NCBI GenBank assembly: GCA_016716965.1
Contig: JADJUP010000052.1
Coordinates: 62,001 to 126,000, forward strand
Source of the DNA: Sulfuritalea sp.
GTDB lineage: Bacteria > Pseudomonadota > Gammaproteobacteria > Burkholderiales > Rhodocyclaceae
Length of the DNA: 64,000 nucleotides
Direction of reading: 5' to 3'
Of this stretch, positions 25,225 through 34,889 are shown piece by piece. The notes below the pieces were generated by a model, which saw nothing but the letters and a program-made list of their open reading frames with translations, was not told the DNA's origin and ran no database searches. A program made the translations under genes and the position numbers. How positions within the stretch are numbered: position 1 is the first letter of the stretch; each line of letters opens with the position of its first letter.

Positions 25225-26406
25225 ATGACGTTCAAGCGTCTTACTGATTTCGACCTGGCGGGCAAGCGGGTCTTCATCCGCGCTGACCTCAATGTCCCGG
25301 TCAAGGATGGCAAGGTCACCTCGGACGCCCGCATCACGGCGTCCATGCCGACCATCGAGTTCTGCCTCAAGGCCGGCGCGAAGGTGATGGTGACCTCGCA
25401 CCTCGGACGGCCGGAAGAAGGCGTCTACGCCGAGGAGAACTCGCTCAAGCCGGTGGCTGACGTGATGGCCGCCAAGCTGGGCAAGCCCGTACGCGTGGTC
25501 CGGGACTGGGTCGATGGCGGATTCGATGTGGCGGCCGGCGAGTTGGTACTGCTGGAAAACTGCCGCTTCAACAAGGGCGAAAAGAAGAACGTGGAAGCCA
25601 CGGCGCGCAAGTACGCGGCGCTGTGCGACCTGTTCGTCATGGACGCCTTCGGCACCGCGCATCGTGCGGAGGCCTCGACCTACGGCGTCGCCCAATACGC
25701 GCCGGCGGCCTGCGCCGGATTGCTGGTGGCCGAGGAACTGGAAGCCCTGACCAAGGCGCTGGCGACCCCGGCGCGGCCGATGGTGGCCATCGTCGGCGGT
25801 TCCAAGGTGTCGACCAAGCTTACCGTGCTCGAAGCCCTGTCTGAAAAAGTAGACCAGATGGTGGTGGGCGGCGGTATCGCCAATACCTTCCTCAAGGCGT
25901 CCGGCAAGAACGTCGGCAAGTCGCTGTGCGAGGACGATCTGGTTCCCACGGCGCAGGCCCTGATGAAGAAGATGACGGCGCGCGGCGCGACCATCCCGAT
26001 CGCGGTCGACGTGGTCTGCGGCAAGAAGTTCGATGCTGCCGAGCCGGCCGTGGCCAAGGATGCCGGTGCAGTCGGCGACGACGACATGATTTTCGACATC
26101 GGCCCGAAGTCGGCGCAGGAACTGGTCGACATCATCATGAAGGCCGGCACCGTGGTCTGGAACGGCCCGGTCGGCGTGTTCGAATTCGACCAGTTCGGTG
26201 AAGGCACCAAGGCGGTCGCCATGGCCATTGCCAACACCAAGGCATTCACGCTGGCAGGCGGCGGCGATACTATCGCCGCGATCCAGAAGTACGACATCTA
26301 CGACAAGGTGTCCTACATCTCGACCGCCGGCGGCGCCTTCCTCGAATTCCTCGAAGGCAAGAAGCTGCCTGCCGTGGACATGCTGGAGCAACGCGCCAAG
26401 GGCTGA
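25225..26406 (+). CDS. pgk: Phosphoglycerate kinase
   Basis: 393 residues, normal length. N-terminal RADLNVPVKDGKV, TSHLGRPEEG, the central IVGGSKVSTKL and the C-terminal nucleotide-site GGGDTIAAI and STAGGAFLEFLEG are all intact. Operates in both glycolysis and the Calvin cycle. Separated from pyk by two bases. Confidence 0.97.
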   Translation: MTFKRLTDFDLAGKRVFIRADLNVPVKDGKVTSDARITASMPTIEFCLKAGAKVMVTSHLGRPEEGVYAEENSLKPVADVMAAKLGKPVRVVRDWVDGGFDVAAGELVLLENCRFNKGEKKNVEATARKYAALCDLFVMDAFGTAHRAEASTYGVAQYAPAACAGLLVAEELEALTKALATPARPMVAIVGGSKVSTKLTVLEALSEKVDQMVVGGGIANTFLKASGKNVGKSLCEDDLVPTAQALMKKMTARGATIPIAVDVVCGKKFDAAEPAVAKDAGAVGDDDMIFDIGPKSAQELVDIIMKAGTVVWNGPVGVFEFDQFGEGTKAVAMAIANTKAFTLAGGGDTIAAIQKYDIYDKVSYISTAGGAFLEFLEGKKLPAVDMLEQRAKG

Positions 26407-26408
26407 TC

Positions 26409-27881
26409 GTGATCCAAACCACCGTGCAACAGACCGCGCCACCCCTGCAACGCTCTACCAAGATCGTGGCGACGCTGGGGCCGGCATCCAGCAGCCCCGA
26501 AAGCATGCTGGCCCTGGTGACCGCCGGGGTCGACGTGGTGCGCATCAATTTTTCTCACGGGACCGCGGACGACCATCGCAAGCGGGTCGAGGCGCTGCGG
26601 ACGGCTGCACATGATGCCGGGCGCACGGTGGGCGTCATGGCCGATTTGCAGGGCCCCAAAATCCGCATTGGCAAGTTCGCCAATGGCCCGATCGCGCTCA
26701 AGGCCAGGCAGGATTTCATCCTCGATGCCGCCTGCACCGTCGGCAACGAGGAGCGTGTCGGGCTCGACTATCCCGATCTGATCAACGACGTGCGTGCCGG
26801 CGATGTCCTGCTGCTCGACGATGGTCGCACGGTATTCGACGTGTTGCAGGTGCATGGCAAGGAGATCCGCTGCCGCAATCGCCATGACGGCGAACTCTCC
26901 AACAACAAGGGCATCAACAAGCAGGGCGGCGGCCTCACGGCCCCGGCACTGACGGCCAAGGACATGGAGGACATCCGGACCGCGGCGAGCATCGGCATCG
27001 ACTATGTCGCGGTGTCCTTTCCCAAGTCCGGCGATGACATGCGACTCGCGCGCGCGTTGCTCAAGGCGGCGGGCTCGAATGCCCTGCTGGTGGCCAAGAT
27101 CGAGCGCGTCGAGGCGATCGCCAACCTCGACAACATCCTCGAGGCGACCGATGGGGTCATGGTGGCGCGTGGCGACCTGGCGGTCGAAGTCGGCGATGCC
27201 GCAGTGCCGGCGCTGCAAAAGCGCATCATCCGCACCGCGCGCGAGTTCAACAAGTTCGCCATTACCGCGACGCAGATGATGGAGTCGATGATCCACAGCC
27301 CGGTGCCGACGCGCGCCGAAGTGTCCGATGTCGCCAATGCGGTGCTCGACGGCACCGACGCGGTCATGCTTTCGGCGGAAACGGCGACCGGGGACTATCC
27401 GGTGCAGACGGTCGAGGCAATGGCCCGCATTTGCGTCGAAGCGGAAAAGTCGTCCGATTTCCCGCTCGACACGCATTTCCTGCATCGCGTGTTCACCCGC
27501 ATCGACCAGTCGATCGCCATGGCCGCGCTGTTCGCCGCGCATCACCTCAAGGTCAAAGCCATCGCCTCCCTCACCGAGTCCGGATCGACGGCGCTGTGGA
27601 TGTCACGCCTCAATACGGGCATCCCGATCTACGCACTGACGCAGGAAGTGCGGACGCGCTACAAGGTCAGCATTTTCAAGGGTGTCTTCCCGGTGATGGT
27701 GCCGCAGAGCGGGCACGACCGCGACCGCATCCTGCTCGATGCCGAAGAGGCCCTGATCGCCGCAGGGGCCGTAGAGGTCGGCGACCTGATCGTAATGACC
27801 ATCGGCGAGCCGATCGGCAAGCCCGGCGGCACCAACACCATGAAGATCATCAAGGTGGGCGAACACCGCTCCAACCACTAG
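26409..27881 (+). CDS. pyk: Pyruvate kinase
   Basis: 490 residues, starting with GTG two bases after the pgk stop. Motifs: TKIVATLGPASS, INFSHGTADDH, the catalytic lysine region LLVAKIERVEA and ITATQMMESMI, and a C-terminal effector domain. It makes pyruvate and ATP from phosphoenolpyruvate. Its presence in this block shows the operon serves carbon flow beyond CO2 fixation. Confidence 0.96.
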   Translation: MIQTTVQQTAPPLQRSTKIVATLGPASSSPESMLALVTAGVDVVRINFSHGTADDHRKRVEALRTAAHDAGRTVGVMADLQGPKIRIGKFANGPIALKARQDFILDAACTVGNEERVGLDYPDLINDVRAGDVLLLDDGRTVFDVLQVHGKEIRCRNRHDGELSNNKGINKQGGGLTAPALTAKDMEDIRTAASIGIDYVAVSFPKSGDDMRLARALLKAAGSNALLVAKIERVEAIANLDNILEATDGVMVARGDLAVEVGDAAVPALQKRIIRTAREFNKFAITATQMMESMIHSPVPTRAEVSDVANAVLDGTDAVMLSAETATGDYPVQTVEAMARICVEAEKSSDFPLDTHFLHRVFTRIDQSIAMAALFAAHHLKVKAIASLTESGSTALWMSRLNTGIPIYALTQEVRTRYKVSIFKGVFPVMVPQSGHDRDRILLDAEEALIAAGAVEVGDLIVMTIGEPIGKPGGTNTMKIIKVGEHRSNH

Positions 27882-27923
27882 CCCGCCACTCCGTCACGAA
27901 CCGTTCATTTTCAGGAGATAGCC

Positions 27924-28988
27924 ATGCCATTAGTGTCCATGCGTCAACTGCTCGACCACGCCGCCGAAAACGGCTACGGCCTGCCGGCCTTCAACGTGAA
28001 CAACCTGGAACAGATCCAGGCCATCATGGAAGCCGCCCAGGAGACCAACAGCCCCGTCATCATGCAGGGCTCTGCGGGTGCTCGCAAGTATGCGGGCGAA
28101 CCCTACCTGCGCCACCTGATCGAGGCGGCGATCGAAACCCATCCCGACATCCCGATCGTGATGCACCAGGATCATGGCGCCAGTCCGGCGATCTGCATCC
28201 AGTCGATGCGCTCCGGCTTTTCCAGCGTGATGATGGACGGCTCGCTGCAGGAAGATGCCAAGACTCCGGCGAGCTTCGAGTACAACGCGCGCGTCAGCAA
28301 GCACGTGGTCGACATCGCCCACGCCATCGGCGTTTCGGTCGAGGGCGAACTGGGCTGTCTCGGCTCGCTGGAAACCGGCATGGGCGAAAAGGAAGACGGC
28401 CACGGTGCGGACGGCAAACTGTCGCACGACCAGTTGCTGACCGATCCCAACGAGGCCGCCGAGTTCGTCAAGGCGACCGGCGTCGATGCACTGGCGATCG
28501 CCATCGGCACCAGCCACGGCGCCTACAAGTTCACACGGCCACCCACCGGCGCCGTGCTGCGCATCGACCGCATCAAGGAAATCCACGCCCGCATCCCGAA
28601 CACCCACCTGGTGATGCACGGTTCGTCCTCCGTGCCGCAGGACTGGCTGAAGATCATCAACCAGTACGGCGGCACCATGGGCGAAACCTATGGCGTTCCG
28701 GTCGAGGAAATCGTAGAAGGCATCAAGCACGGCGTGCGCAAGATCAACATCGATACCGACCTGCGCATGGCCTCCACCGGCGCGATCCGCAAGTACATGG
28801 CCGAGAACTCCAAGGATTTCGATCCGCGCAAGTACCTGGCCGAAGCCCGCAAGGCGATGAAGGCCATTTGCGTGGCCCGTTACACCGCCTTCGGTTGCGC
28901 CGGGCAGGCCGGCAAGATCAAGGCCGTGTCGCTGGAAAAGATGGCCGAGCGCTACAAGAAGGGCGAGTTGAACGCGATCGTCAAGTAG
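27924..28988 (+). CDS. fba: Fructose-bisphosphate aldolase class II
   Basis: 354 residues of the CbbA-type class II family. Zinc ligands in MHQDHGASP (His) and VMHGSSSVP, and the substrate loop GEKEDGHGADG. Joins or splits fructose-1,6- and sedoheptulose-1,7-bisphosphate. AGGAG site; 42 bp after pyk; last gene of the block, closed by a terminator. Confidence 0.96.
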   Translation: MPLVSMRQLLDHAAENGYGLPAFNVNNLEQIQAIMEAAQETNSPVIMQGSAGARKYAGEPYLRHLIEAAIETHPDIPIVMHQDHGASPAICIQSMRSGFSSVMMDGSLQEDAKTPASFEYNARVSKHVVDIAHAIGVSVEGELGCLGSLETGMGEKEDGHGADGKLSHDQLLTDPNEAAEFVKATGVDALAIAIGTSHGAYKFTRPPTGAVLRIDRIKEIHARIPNTHLVMHGSSSVPQDWLKIINQYGGTMGETYGVPVEEIVEGIKHGVRKINIDTDLRMASTGAIRKYMAENSKDFDPRKYLAEARKAMKAICVARYTAFGCAGQAGKIKAVSLEKMAERYKKGELNAIVK

Positions 28989-29012
28989 CAATGGTTTTGG
29001 AGTAAAGTTTCG

Positions 29013-29044
29013 GGCCGTCGGAGCGATCCGGCGGCCTTTTTCTT
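29013..29044 (+). terminator. Rho-independent terminator after fba
   Basis: Nine-base-pair stem GGCCGTCGG/CCGGCGGCC (one G-T pair), six-base loop, then TTTTTCTT. Ends the tkt-fba operon and lies just before the psiE-like gene. Confidence 0.88.
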
Positions 29045-29053
29045 GGGTCTTCC

Positions 29054-29500
29054 ATGGATATCAAGTCCCACACTTTTGACCGGCTGCGCAAGGTTTTCAG
29101 TGGCAGCCTCGACATCGTCGAATACGGCGGCCTGCTGGTAATCGCCGTTGCCACGACCATCGCCATGTATCAGGAGGCGATGGTGATGGTCGAGGCGCGC
29201 CGGGTTTCGCTGTCGGACCTGCTGCTGATGTTCCTTTACCTCGAGGTACTGGCGATGATCGGCCAGTATGTGAAGTCCGGGCAATTGCCGGTGCGTTTTC
29301 CCCTTTACATAGGCATGGTCGCCCTGGCGCGTTACCTGATCCTTGATCTCAAGGAGATGAACGAATGGCGCATGCTGGCGGTCACCTCGGCGATATTCCT
29401 GCTGACCGTTGCCGTGCTGGTGATCCGCTATGGTCACGTGCGCTACCCCTATCGCGAAGATGCCGATAAAGATCCCGGCAAAGCCTACGTTCGCGAATAA
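29054..29500 (+). CDS. PsiE-family membrane protein
   Basis: 148 residues with four predicted membrane helices (centred near residues 28, 60, 88 and 120). The pattern SLSDLLLMFLYLEVLAMIGQY and FPLYIGMVALARYLI matches the phosphate-starvation-inducible PsiE family. The biochemical role of the family is unknown. It stands alone between the fba terminator and purC, 20 bp before purC. Confidence 0.82.
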   Translation: MDIKSHTFDRLRKVFSGSLDIVEYGGLLVIAVATTIAMYQEAMVMVEARRVSLSDLLLMFLYLEVLAMIGQYVKSGQLPVRFPLYIGMVALARYLILDLKEMNEWRMLAVTSAIFLLTVAVLVIRYGHVRYPYREDADKDPGKAYVRE

Positions 29501-29520
29501 ACCTTTTTCAGAGCACAGCC

Positions 29521-30429
29521 ATGCCCCTAGTCGCCACGCCCCCCCTGTTCGAATCGACCATCAAGAGCCTGCCGCTGCTTGGACGCGGCAAGGTGCGCGA
29601 CATCTACGCCGTGGGCGATGACAAGTTGCTCATCGTCACCACCGACCGCCTGTCGGCCTTCGACGTGATCCTGCCCGATCCGATTCCCGGCAAGGGTGCC
29701 GTGCTGACGGCCGTGGCCAACTTCTGGTTCGGCAAGCTGGCCCATGTGATTCCCAACCAGCTGACCGGCATCGATCCGGAAGCCGTCGTTGTGGATGCCG
29801 ACGAGAAAGCCCAGGTGCGCGGTCGTTCACTGGTGGTGAAGCGCCTCAAGCCGCTGCCGATCGAGGCGGTGGCGCGCGGCTACCTGATCGGTTCGGGCTG
29901 GAAGGACTACCAGGCCACGGGTGCGGTGTGCGGCATCGCCCTGCCGGCCGGACTGCGCATGGCGCAACAACTGCCGGAGCCGATCTTCACCCCGGCGACC
30001 AAGGCCGAGATGGGCGACCATGACGAAAACATCGACCATGCCACGGTTGAAAGGATGCTCGGCGCCGAACTGGCGAAGACCGTGCGCGACACCACGCTGC
30101 GCCTGTATCGCGAGGCCGCGGCATTCGCCCGGGTGCGCGGCATCATCATCGCCGACACCAAGTTCGAGTTTGGCCAGGACGAGGAAGGCCGCCTGCACCT
30201 GATCGACGAAGTACTGACCCCGGATTCCTCGCGCTTCTGGCCGGCCGATCGCTACAAGGTCGGCATCAGCCCGCCCAGCTTCGACAAGCAGTTCGTGCGC
30301 GACTACCTGGAAACCCTGGACTGGAACAAGACGGCGCCCGGACCCAAGTTGCCGCAGGACATCATCGACAAGACCACCGCCAACTACCTGGAGGCACTGA
30401 CCCGCCTCACGGGCATCCCGGCGGCGTGA
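29521..30429 (+). CDS. purC: SAICAR synthase PurC
   Basis: 302 residues, the longer yeast-like form common in betaproteobacteria. Motifs GRGKVRDIYAVGDDKLLIVTT (N-terminal ATP lobe), GSGWKDYQ, and DEVLTPDSSRFWP. Joins aspartate to CAIR in purine synthesis. Other purine genes lie at 51-55 kb, so the pathway is split. Confidence 0.95.
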   Translation: MPLVATPPLFESTIKSLPLLGRGKVRDIYAVGDDKLLIVTTDRLSAFDVILPDPIPGKGAVLTAVANFWFGKLAHVIPNQLTGIDPEAVVVDADEKAQVRGRSLVVKRLKPLPIEAVARGYLIGSGWKDYQATGAVCGIALPAGLRMAQQLPEPIFTPATKAEMGDHDENIDHATVERMLGAELAKTVRDTTLRLYREAAAFARVRGIIIADTKFEFGQDEEGRLHLIDEVLTPDSSRFWPADRYKVGISPPSFDKQFVRDYLETLDWNKTAPGPKLPQDIIDKTTANYLEALTRLTGIPAA

Positions 30430-30451
30430 TCGCGGTCTGGGCCCGGCTCCG

Positions 30452-31237
30452 ATGAGCGATTCCTTCGCCGTGCCGCCAGCGCCGACTTCCGGCGCCACAT
30501 CCCTGCCGAATGTGCGCCGCATCGGATTCGCCGCACCCCTGCGCTGGCTGGGTCTCGGTTGGCGGGATCTCTGGCGGCAGCCGGCGGCGAGCCTGTTCTA
30601 CGGCATCGCGATCGCGGTGGCCGGTGCCGTGATCCTCGGCGTCACGGCCAGCCTGCCCTATCTTTTTGCCGCCGCCATTACCGGATTCCTGCTGGTGGCG
30701 CCGATGCTCGCGGCCGGGCTTTACGAACTCTCGCGCCGCTACCTGGCCGGCGAACCGGCGGCACTGACGGATTCCATGCTGGCGTGGCGACGCAATCCTT
30801 CGGCCCTGGTCGGTTTCGGACTGCTCTCGATCCTCGCCGGAACCGCCTGGCAGGTCGCTTCGGTGGTGATCGTGGCGCTGTTCTACAAGGGGCCGGCGCT
30901 GGCGCCGCAGGCGATGATCATCGAGGTCCTGGTCAATCCCCAGCATTACCTGATGTTCTTCATCTACATGTGCAGCGGTGGCCTGCTTGCCGCGGTGGTG
31001 TTTGCGCTGAGCGTGGTATCGATGCCGATGCTGGTCGATCGCCGCAGCGACCTCCTGGCCGCCTTGTCCACCAGCGTCAATGCGGTGGCCGAGAATCCCC
31101 TGCCGCTGGCGTTCTGGGCGGCGCTGCTGATGTTGCTGACCGGGCTCGGCTTCGCCACTGCGCTGTTGGGGTTGATCGTGGTCATGCCCTGGCTTGGCCA
31201 TGCCAGCTTCCATGCCTACAAGGAACTGGTCGAATAG
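30452..31237 (+). CDS. DUF2189-type integral membrane protein
   Basis: 261 residues with about six hydrophobic segments, e.g. FYGIAIAVAGAVILG, AAITGFLLVAPMLAAGL, LVGFGLLSILAG and a C-terminal ATALLGLIVVMPWLGHAS. The pattern matches the DUF2189 / putative-transmembrane family; function unknown. The soluble N-terminus (FAVPPAPTSGA) is encoded by a 23-bp dispersed repeat read in reverse, so it may not be ancestral. A second start after the repeat is possible but none is clearly better. Confidence 0.75.
   Translation: MSDSFAVPPAPTSGATSLPNVRRIGFAAPLRWLGLGWRDLWRQPAASLFYGIAIAVAGAVILGVTASLPYLFAAAITGFLLVAPMLAAGLYELSRRYLAGEPAALTDSMLAWRRNPSALVGFGLLSILAGTAWQVASVVIVALFYKGPALAPQAMIIEVLVNPQHYLMFFIYMCSGGLLAAVVFALSVVSMPMLVDRRSDLLAALSTSVNAVAENPLPLAFWAALLMLLTGLGFATALLGLIVVMPWLGHASFHAYKELVE
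30465..30487 (-). repeat. 23-bp dispersed repeat at the 5' end of the DUF2189 gene
   Basis: Full consensus match on the minus strand, 13 bp inside the gene. It encodes part of FAVPPAPTS in the gene's own direction. Confidence 0.68.
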
Positions 31238-31340
31238 GCAGGAAAGGCAGCAGACAGCCGGGGAGATTGCACGACCGGCGCCCTTGCGTTTTCCGGGGGC
31301 CGCCCCAAACTGTCTTCCGATTCCCCACCTCAGGACCGAA

Positions 31341-33422
31341 ATGAATCCATTGCTCGATTTCTCCGGACTGCCGCGTTTCGACGCCGTGACCCCGGATCAC
31401 GTGGCGCCGGCGATACGCCAGCTCATTGCCGAGAACCGCAGCCTCGTCGAGCGCCTTGTCGCGCCGGAAACGCGCGCGACGTGGGATGACTTCGTGCAGC
31501 CGATGCTCGATGCCGGCGAGCGGCTATCGCGGGCCTGGGGCATCGTCGGCCACCTGCACTCGGTCAATGACGTGCCACCCTGGCGCGAAGCCTATAACGC
31601 GCTGTTGCCGGATGTTTCCAGCTTCTATGCCGACCTCGGGCAGAACCTGGCGCTGTTCGCCAAGTACAAGGTACTTGCCGCAGGAACGCAATACCCCGCG
31701 CTGTCCCCGGCGCGGCGCAAGATTATCGACAACGAGCTGCGCGACTTTCGCCTGTCGGGCGCCGATCTGGCGGAAGATCTCAAGCCGCGTTTCAAGGAGA
31801 TCCAGGAAGAACTCTCCGCGCTGGGGGCCAAGTTTTCCGAGAACGTGCTGGACGCCACCAACGCCCATTCGGAATGGATCAGCGACGAAGCCGACCTCGC
31901 GGGCCTGCCCGAGGACGCGAAGGCTGCCGCTCGTGCCGCTGCCGAGAAGGACGGCGAGTTTCCCAGACGCGGCGGGTGGAAGTTTACGCTGCACGCACCG
32001 TCCTACATTCCGGTGCTGCAGTTCTGCGACAACCGCGGCTTGCGCGAGCGGATGTACCGGGCCTACGCAACGCGCGCGTCCGAATTCGGCCCCGCGGAAC
32101 GCGACAACGGGCCATTGATCGAGCGCCTGCTCGCCCTGCGCCACGAAGAAGCGCAAATGCTCGGTTACGCCAGTTTCGCCGAGGTGTCACTGGCGACCAA
32201 GATGGCCGACACGCCGGCCCAGGTCGCTGCCTTCCAGCGCGACATGGCCGCCAAGGCCCGTCCTTTCGCCGTCCGCGACGTCGCCGAACTGCGCGATTTC
32301 GCCCGGCAGGAACTGGGATTGGAAGCGCTGGAGAGCTGGGACCTGGCCTGGGCCTCGGAAAAACTCAAGCAGCAGCGCTACAGCTTCTCCGACGACGAGG
32401 TGAAGCAGTACTTTCCCGAACCCCAGGTGCTGGCCGGACTGTTCCGGGTCATCGAATCGCTGTTCGCGGTCCGCGTCCTGCCCGATGCCGCGCCGGTCTG
32501 GCATCCCGCCGTGCGCTTCTTCCGCATCGAGCGCGGCGGAAAGCTCATCGGCCAGTTCTACCTTGACCTGTATGCGCGCGAAACCAAACGCGGCGGGGCG
32601 TGGATGGACGAGGCGATCACCCGTCGCCGCGTCGGGGTCGGTGTGCAGACTCCGGTCGCCTACCTGAATTGCAATTTCCCCGCGCCGGTCAGCGAGGGCG
32701 ACACGGTGCGGCCGGCCACCTTCAGTCACGACGATGTCATCACCCTGTTCCACGAATGCGGGCATGGCCTGCACCACCTGCTGACCCAGGTGGACGAATT
32801 GCCGGTGTCCGGCATCCATGGCGTCGAATGGGATGCCGTCGAACTGCCGAGCCAGTTCATGGAGAACTTCTGCTGGGAGTGGGACGTTCTTTCCGGCATG
32901 ACGGCCCATGTCGACACCGGCGCGCCCCTGCCGCGTGCGCTGTACGACAAGATGACGGCGGCGAAGAATTTCCAGAGCGGCATGCAGATACTGCGCCAGA
33001 TAGAGTTCGGCCTGTTCGACCTGCTGCTGCACGGCGAATTCATGCCCGGCGCCGGCCGCGGGTTCCTCGACCTGCTGGCCGAGGTGCGGCGCGAAGTCGC
33101 CGTGCTGGTGCCGCCTGAGTGGAATCGCTTTCCGCACAGCTTCTCGCACATCTTCGGCGGCGGCTACGCGGCCGGGTACTACAGCTACAAGTGGGCGGAA
33201 GTGCTCTCGGCCGATGCCTACGAAGCGTTCGAGGAGGCCGCCGCGGGCAAGGGCAGTACGCTCGATGCGGCGACCGGCGAACGTTTCTGGCGGGAGATCC
33301 TTTCAGTCGGCGGCTCGCGTCCGGCGCTGGAATCCTTCAGGGCCTTCCGTGGTCGTGATCCGCTACCGGACGCCTTGCTGCGGCACAACGGGATGACCGA
33401 TCTGCAAACATCGGCCGCCTGA
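31341..33422 (+). CDS. prlC: Oligopeptidase A (M3 metallopeptidase)
   Basis: 693 residues from the ATG at 31341, which has an AGGA site. M3 zinc site is HECGH (usual HEFGH) with the downstream Glu in the expected helix (SQFMENFCWEW). A long helical N-terminal half precedes it, as in the family. Degrades peptides, including cleaved signal peptides, in the cytoplasm. The Phe-to-Cys change inside the HExxH motif does not touch a zinc ligand. Confidence 0.94.
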   Translation: MNPLLDFSGLPRFDAVTPDHVAPAIRQLIAENRSLVERLVAPETRATWDDFVQPMLDAGERLSRAWGIVGHLHSVNDVPPWREAYNALLPDVSSFYADLGQNLALFAKYKVLAAGTQYPALSPARRKIIDNELRDFRLSGADLAEDLKPRFKEIQEELSALGAKFSENVLDATNAHSEWISDEADLAGLPEDAKAAARAAAEKDGEFPRRGGWKFTLHAPSYIPVLQFCDNRGLRERMYRAYATRASEFGPAERDNGPLIERLLALRHEEAQMLGYASFAEVSLATKMADTPAQVAAFQRDMAAKARPFAVRDVAELRDFARQELGLEALESWDLAWASEKLKQQRYSFSDDEVKQYFPEPQVLAGLFRVIESLFAVRVLPDAAPVWHPAVRFFRIERGGKLIGQFYLDLYARETKRGGAWMDEAITRRRVGVGVQTPVAYLNCNFPAPVSEGDTVRPATFSHDDVITLFHECGHGLHHLLTQVDELPVSGIHGVEWDAVELPSQFMENFCWEWDVLSGMTAHVDTGAPLPRALYDKMTAAKNFQSGMQILRQIEFGLFDLLLHGEFMPGAGRGFLDLLAEVRREVAVLVPPEWNRFPHSFSHIFGGGYAAGYYSYKWAEVLSADAYEAFEEAAAGKGSTLDAATGERFWREILSVGGSRPALESFRAFRGRDPLPDALLRHNGMTDLQTSAA

Positions 33423-33496
33423 AACGCCGTAGCGTCAGCGCCGACTGCAAGGCATACCGTCTCCGGCTTTGCCGGGGCCACAACTTTTTGCGGCGC

Positions 33497-33865
33497 TCAG
33501 CCTTCCCGGACCAGACTGCCGAATTCGCGGTCGAGCATCGCCGCGTCGCCGCTGTTGAGCTCCACCAGGCGGCGCAGGTGGGTGATGCTGTCGACATCTA
33601 TCGTCCGGCAGCGCAGTCCGAGGTGGGGTCCTTCGACATGCATCACGTCGGCCTCCATGGCGATGGTGGCACCCGGCGCCAGTTCCAGCGACAGGCGACA
33701 CTGGTCACCCGGCTTTCCCTGCCAGGCAGCGTCGGTTTCGAGCAGCGCACCCTTCAGTGAGATGTCCAGGAGCTGAGCGGAAAAGCTGCGGCCCGCCGTG
33801 GTCAGTCTTACCGGGGAATGAAACACGGCTCGCCAGAAATTGCGCCGCTCAGTAGCCTTTGTCAC
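33497..33865 (-). CDS. PilZ-domain protein
   Basis: 122 residues starting at the GTG at 33865, which has an AAAGGAGAA site; the frame is open further upstream but without a start signal. The c-di-GMP motifs are present: an RxxxR-type RNFWR and DISLKGALLE (D/NxSxxG). Single-domain PilZ proteins bind c-di-GMP and act on motility or polysaccharide machinery. The start lies within the 3' end of the small cysteine-rich gene (17-bp overlap), so the two are likely coupled. Confidence 0.85.
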   Translation of the reverse strand: MTKATERRNFWRAVFHSPVRLTTAGRSFSAQLLDISLKGALLETDAAWQGKPGDQCRLSLELAPGATIAMEADVMHVEGPHLGLRCRTIDVDSITHLRRLVELNSGDAAMLDREFGSLVREG

Positions 33866-34037
33866 GAAGTTTCTCCTTTGGCTGCTCAATGCTGAAATCG
33901 ATCCCGGTGAAGCAATCCTGCAACGGACATGGCAATGCACCATCGCATTGATGCTCCCTCGAGCATTCGGCCTGGGTCTGGTCGAGAACTACATATTGCC
34001 CGCAAACCGGACAGGGTCCTATCGGCGAATCGAACAT
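33849..34037 (-). CDS. Small cysteine-rich protein
   Basis: 62 residues. Six cysteines, with CPVCG near the N-terminus and C-x5-C and C-x4-C spacings later, suggest a zinc ribbon or other metal site. A very strong GGGAGGT ribosome site lies before the ATG, and the stop overlaps the PilZ start. Both facts argue that it is a real gene. I do not recognise the family. Linkage to a PilZ protein suggests co-expression, not a known function. Confidence 0.7.
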   Translation of the reverse strand: MFDSPIGPCPVCGQYVVLDQTQAECSREHQCDGALPCPLQDCFTGIDFSIEQPKEKLRDKGY

Positions 34038-34115
34038 GATTGACCTCCCGTTATGTGATGGTCGGCCTGCCTGTCTTGATTATAGACGGTGGCCTCGCTC
34101 GGGTATCATCGGTGC

Positions 34116-34889
34116 ATGAAGATCGCGACATGGAACGTGAATTCGCTCAAGGTGCGCCTGCCCCATGTGCTCGACTGGCTGTCGGCGACGCAGGCTGACG
34201 TGTTGTGCCTGCAGGAAACCAAGATGGAGGAAAAGGCCTTCCCCCATGCCGAGCTGCAAGCCGCCGGCTACCGCGCCGTGCATAACGGACAGAAGACCTA
34301 CAACGGCGTCGCCATCCTCGCGCGCAGCGGGCTTGACGATGTGGCATGCGACATTCCGGGTTTCGCCGACGAGCAGAAGCGCGTGCTGGCCGCCACGGTG
34401 GATGATGTCCGGGTCGTCTGCGCCTACATGCCCAACGGCCAGGCCGTCGGAGCCGACAAGTACGAGTACAAGCTGCGCTGGCTGGCGGCCCTGGCCGACC
34501 ATCTGCGCGACGAGCTGCAGCGCTTCCCGAAGCTGGTCCTGCTCGGCGACTTCAACATCGCGCCCGACGATCGCGATGTGCATGATCCGTTAGCGTGGAA
34601 GGACCAGATCCTGTGCAGCGAACCCGAGCGTGCCGCGTTCCGGCGCTTTGTCGACCTCGGGCTGGCCGATGCCTTCCGCCTATTCGAACAGCCGCCCAAG
34701 CTCTATTCCTGGTGGGATTACCGGCAGATGGGTTTCCGCCTCAATCGCGGCCTGCGCATCGACCATATCCTGCTGTCCGCGCCGCTCGCCGCCGCGTGTA
34801 CCGCCTGCAGCATCGACAAGGCGCCGCGCAAGCTGGAACGCCCGTCCGACCACGCGCCGGTGATCGCCACGCTGGATGGCGCGCCGTGA
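34116..34889 (+). CDS. xthA: Exodeoxyribonuclease III
   Basis: 257 residues of the EEP nuclease family. Catalytic segments: TWNVNSLK, LQETKMEE, GDFNIAPDDRDV, FRLNRGLRIDHIL and RPSDHAPV. Acts in base-excision repair as an AP endonuclease and 3'-5' exonuclease. The ATG at 34116 gives the expected N-terminus MKIATWNVNS. A structured repeat follows the stop. Confidence 0.94.
   Translation: MKIATWNVNSLKVRLPHVLDWLSATQADVLCLQETKMEEKAFPHAELQAAGYRAVHNGQKTYNGVAILARSGLDDVACDIPGFADEQKRVLAATVDDVRVVCAYMPNGQAVGADKYEYKLRWLAALADHLRDELQRFPKLVLLGDFNIAPDDRDVHDPLAWKDQILCSEPERAAFRRFVDLGLADAFRLFEQPPKLYSWWDYRQMGFRLNRGLRIDHILLSAPLAAACTACSIDKAPRKLERPSDHAPVIATLDGAP

Noticed and set aside
33461..33488. Hairpin after prlC as a terminator
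   Set aside because: The stem is followed by an 8-base gap before the T run and contains a wobble pair; too weak to call.
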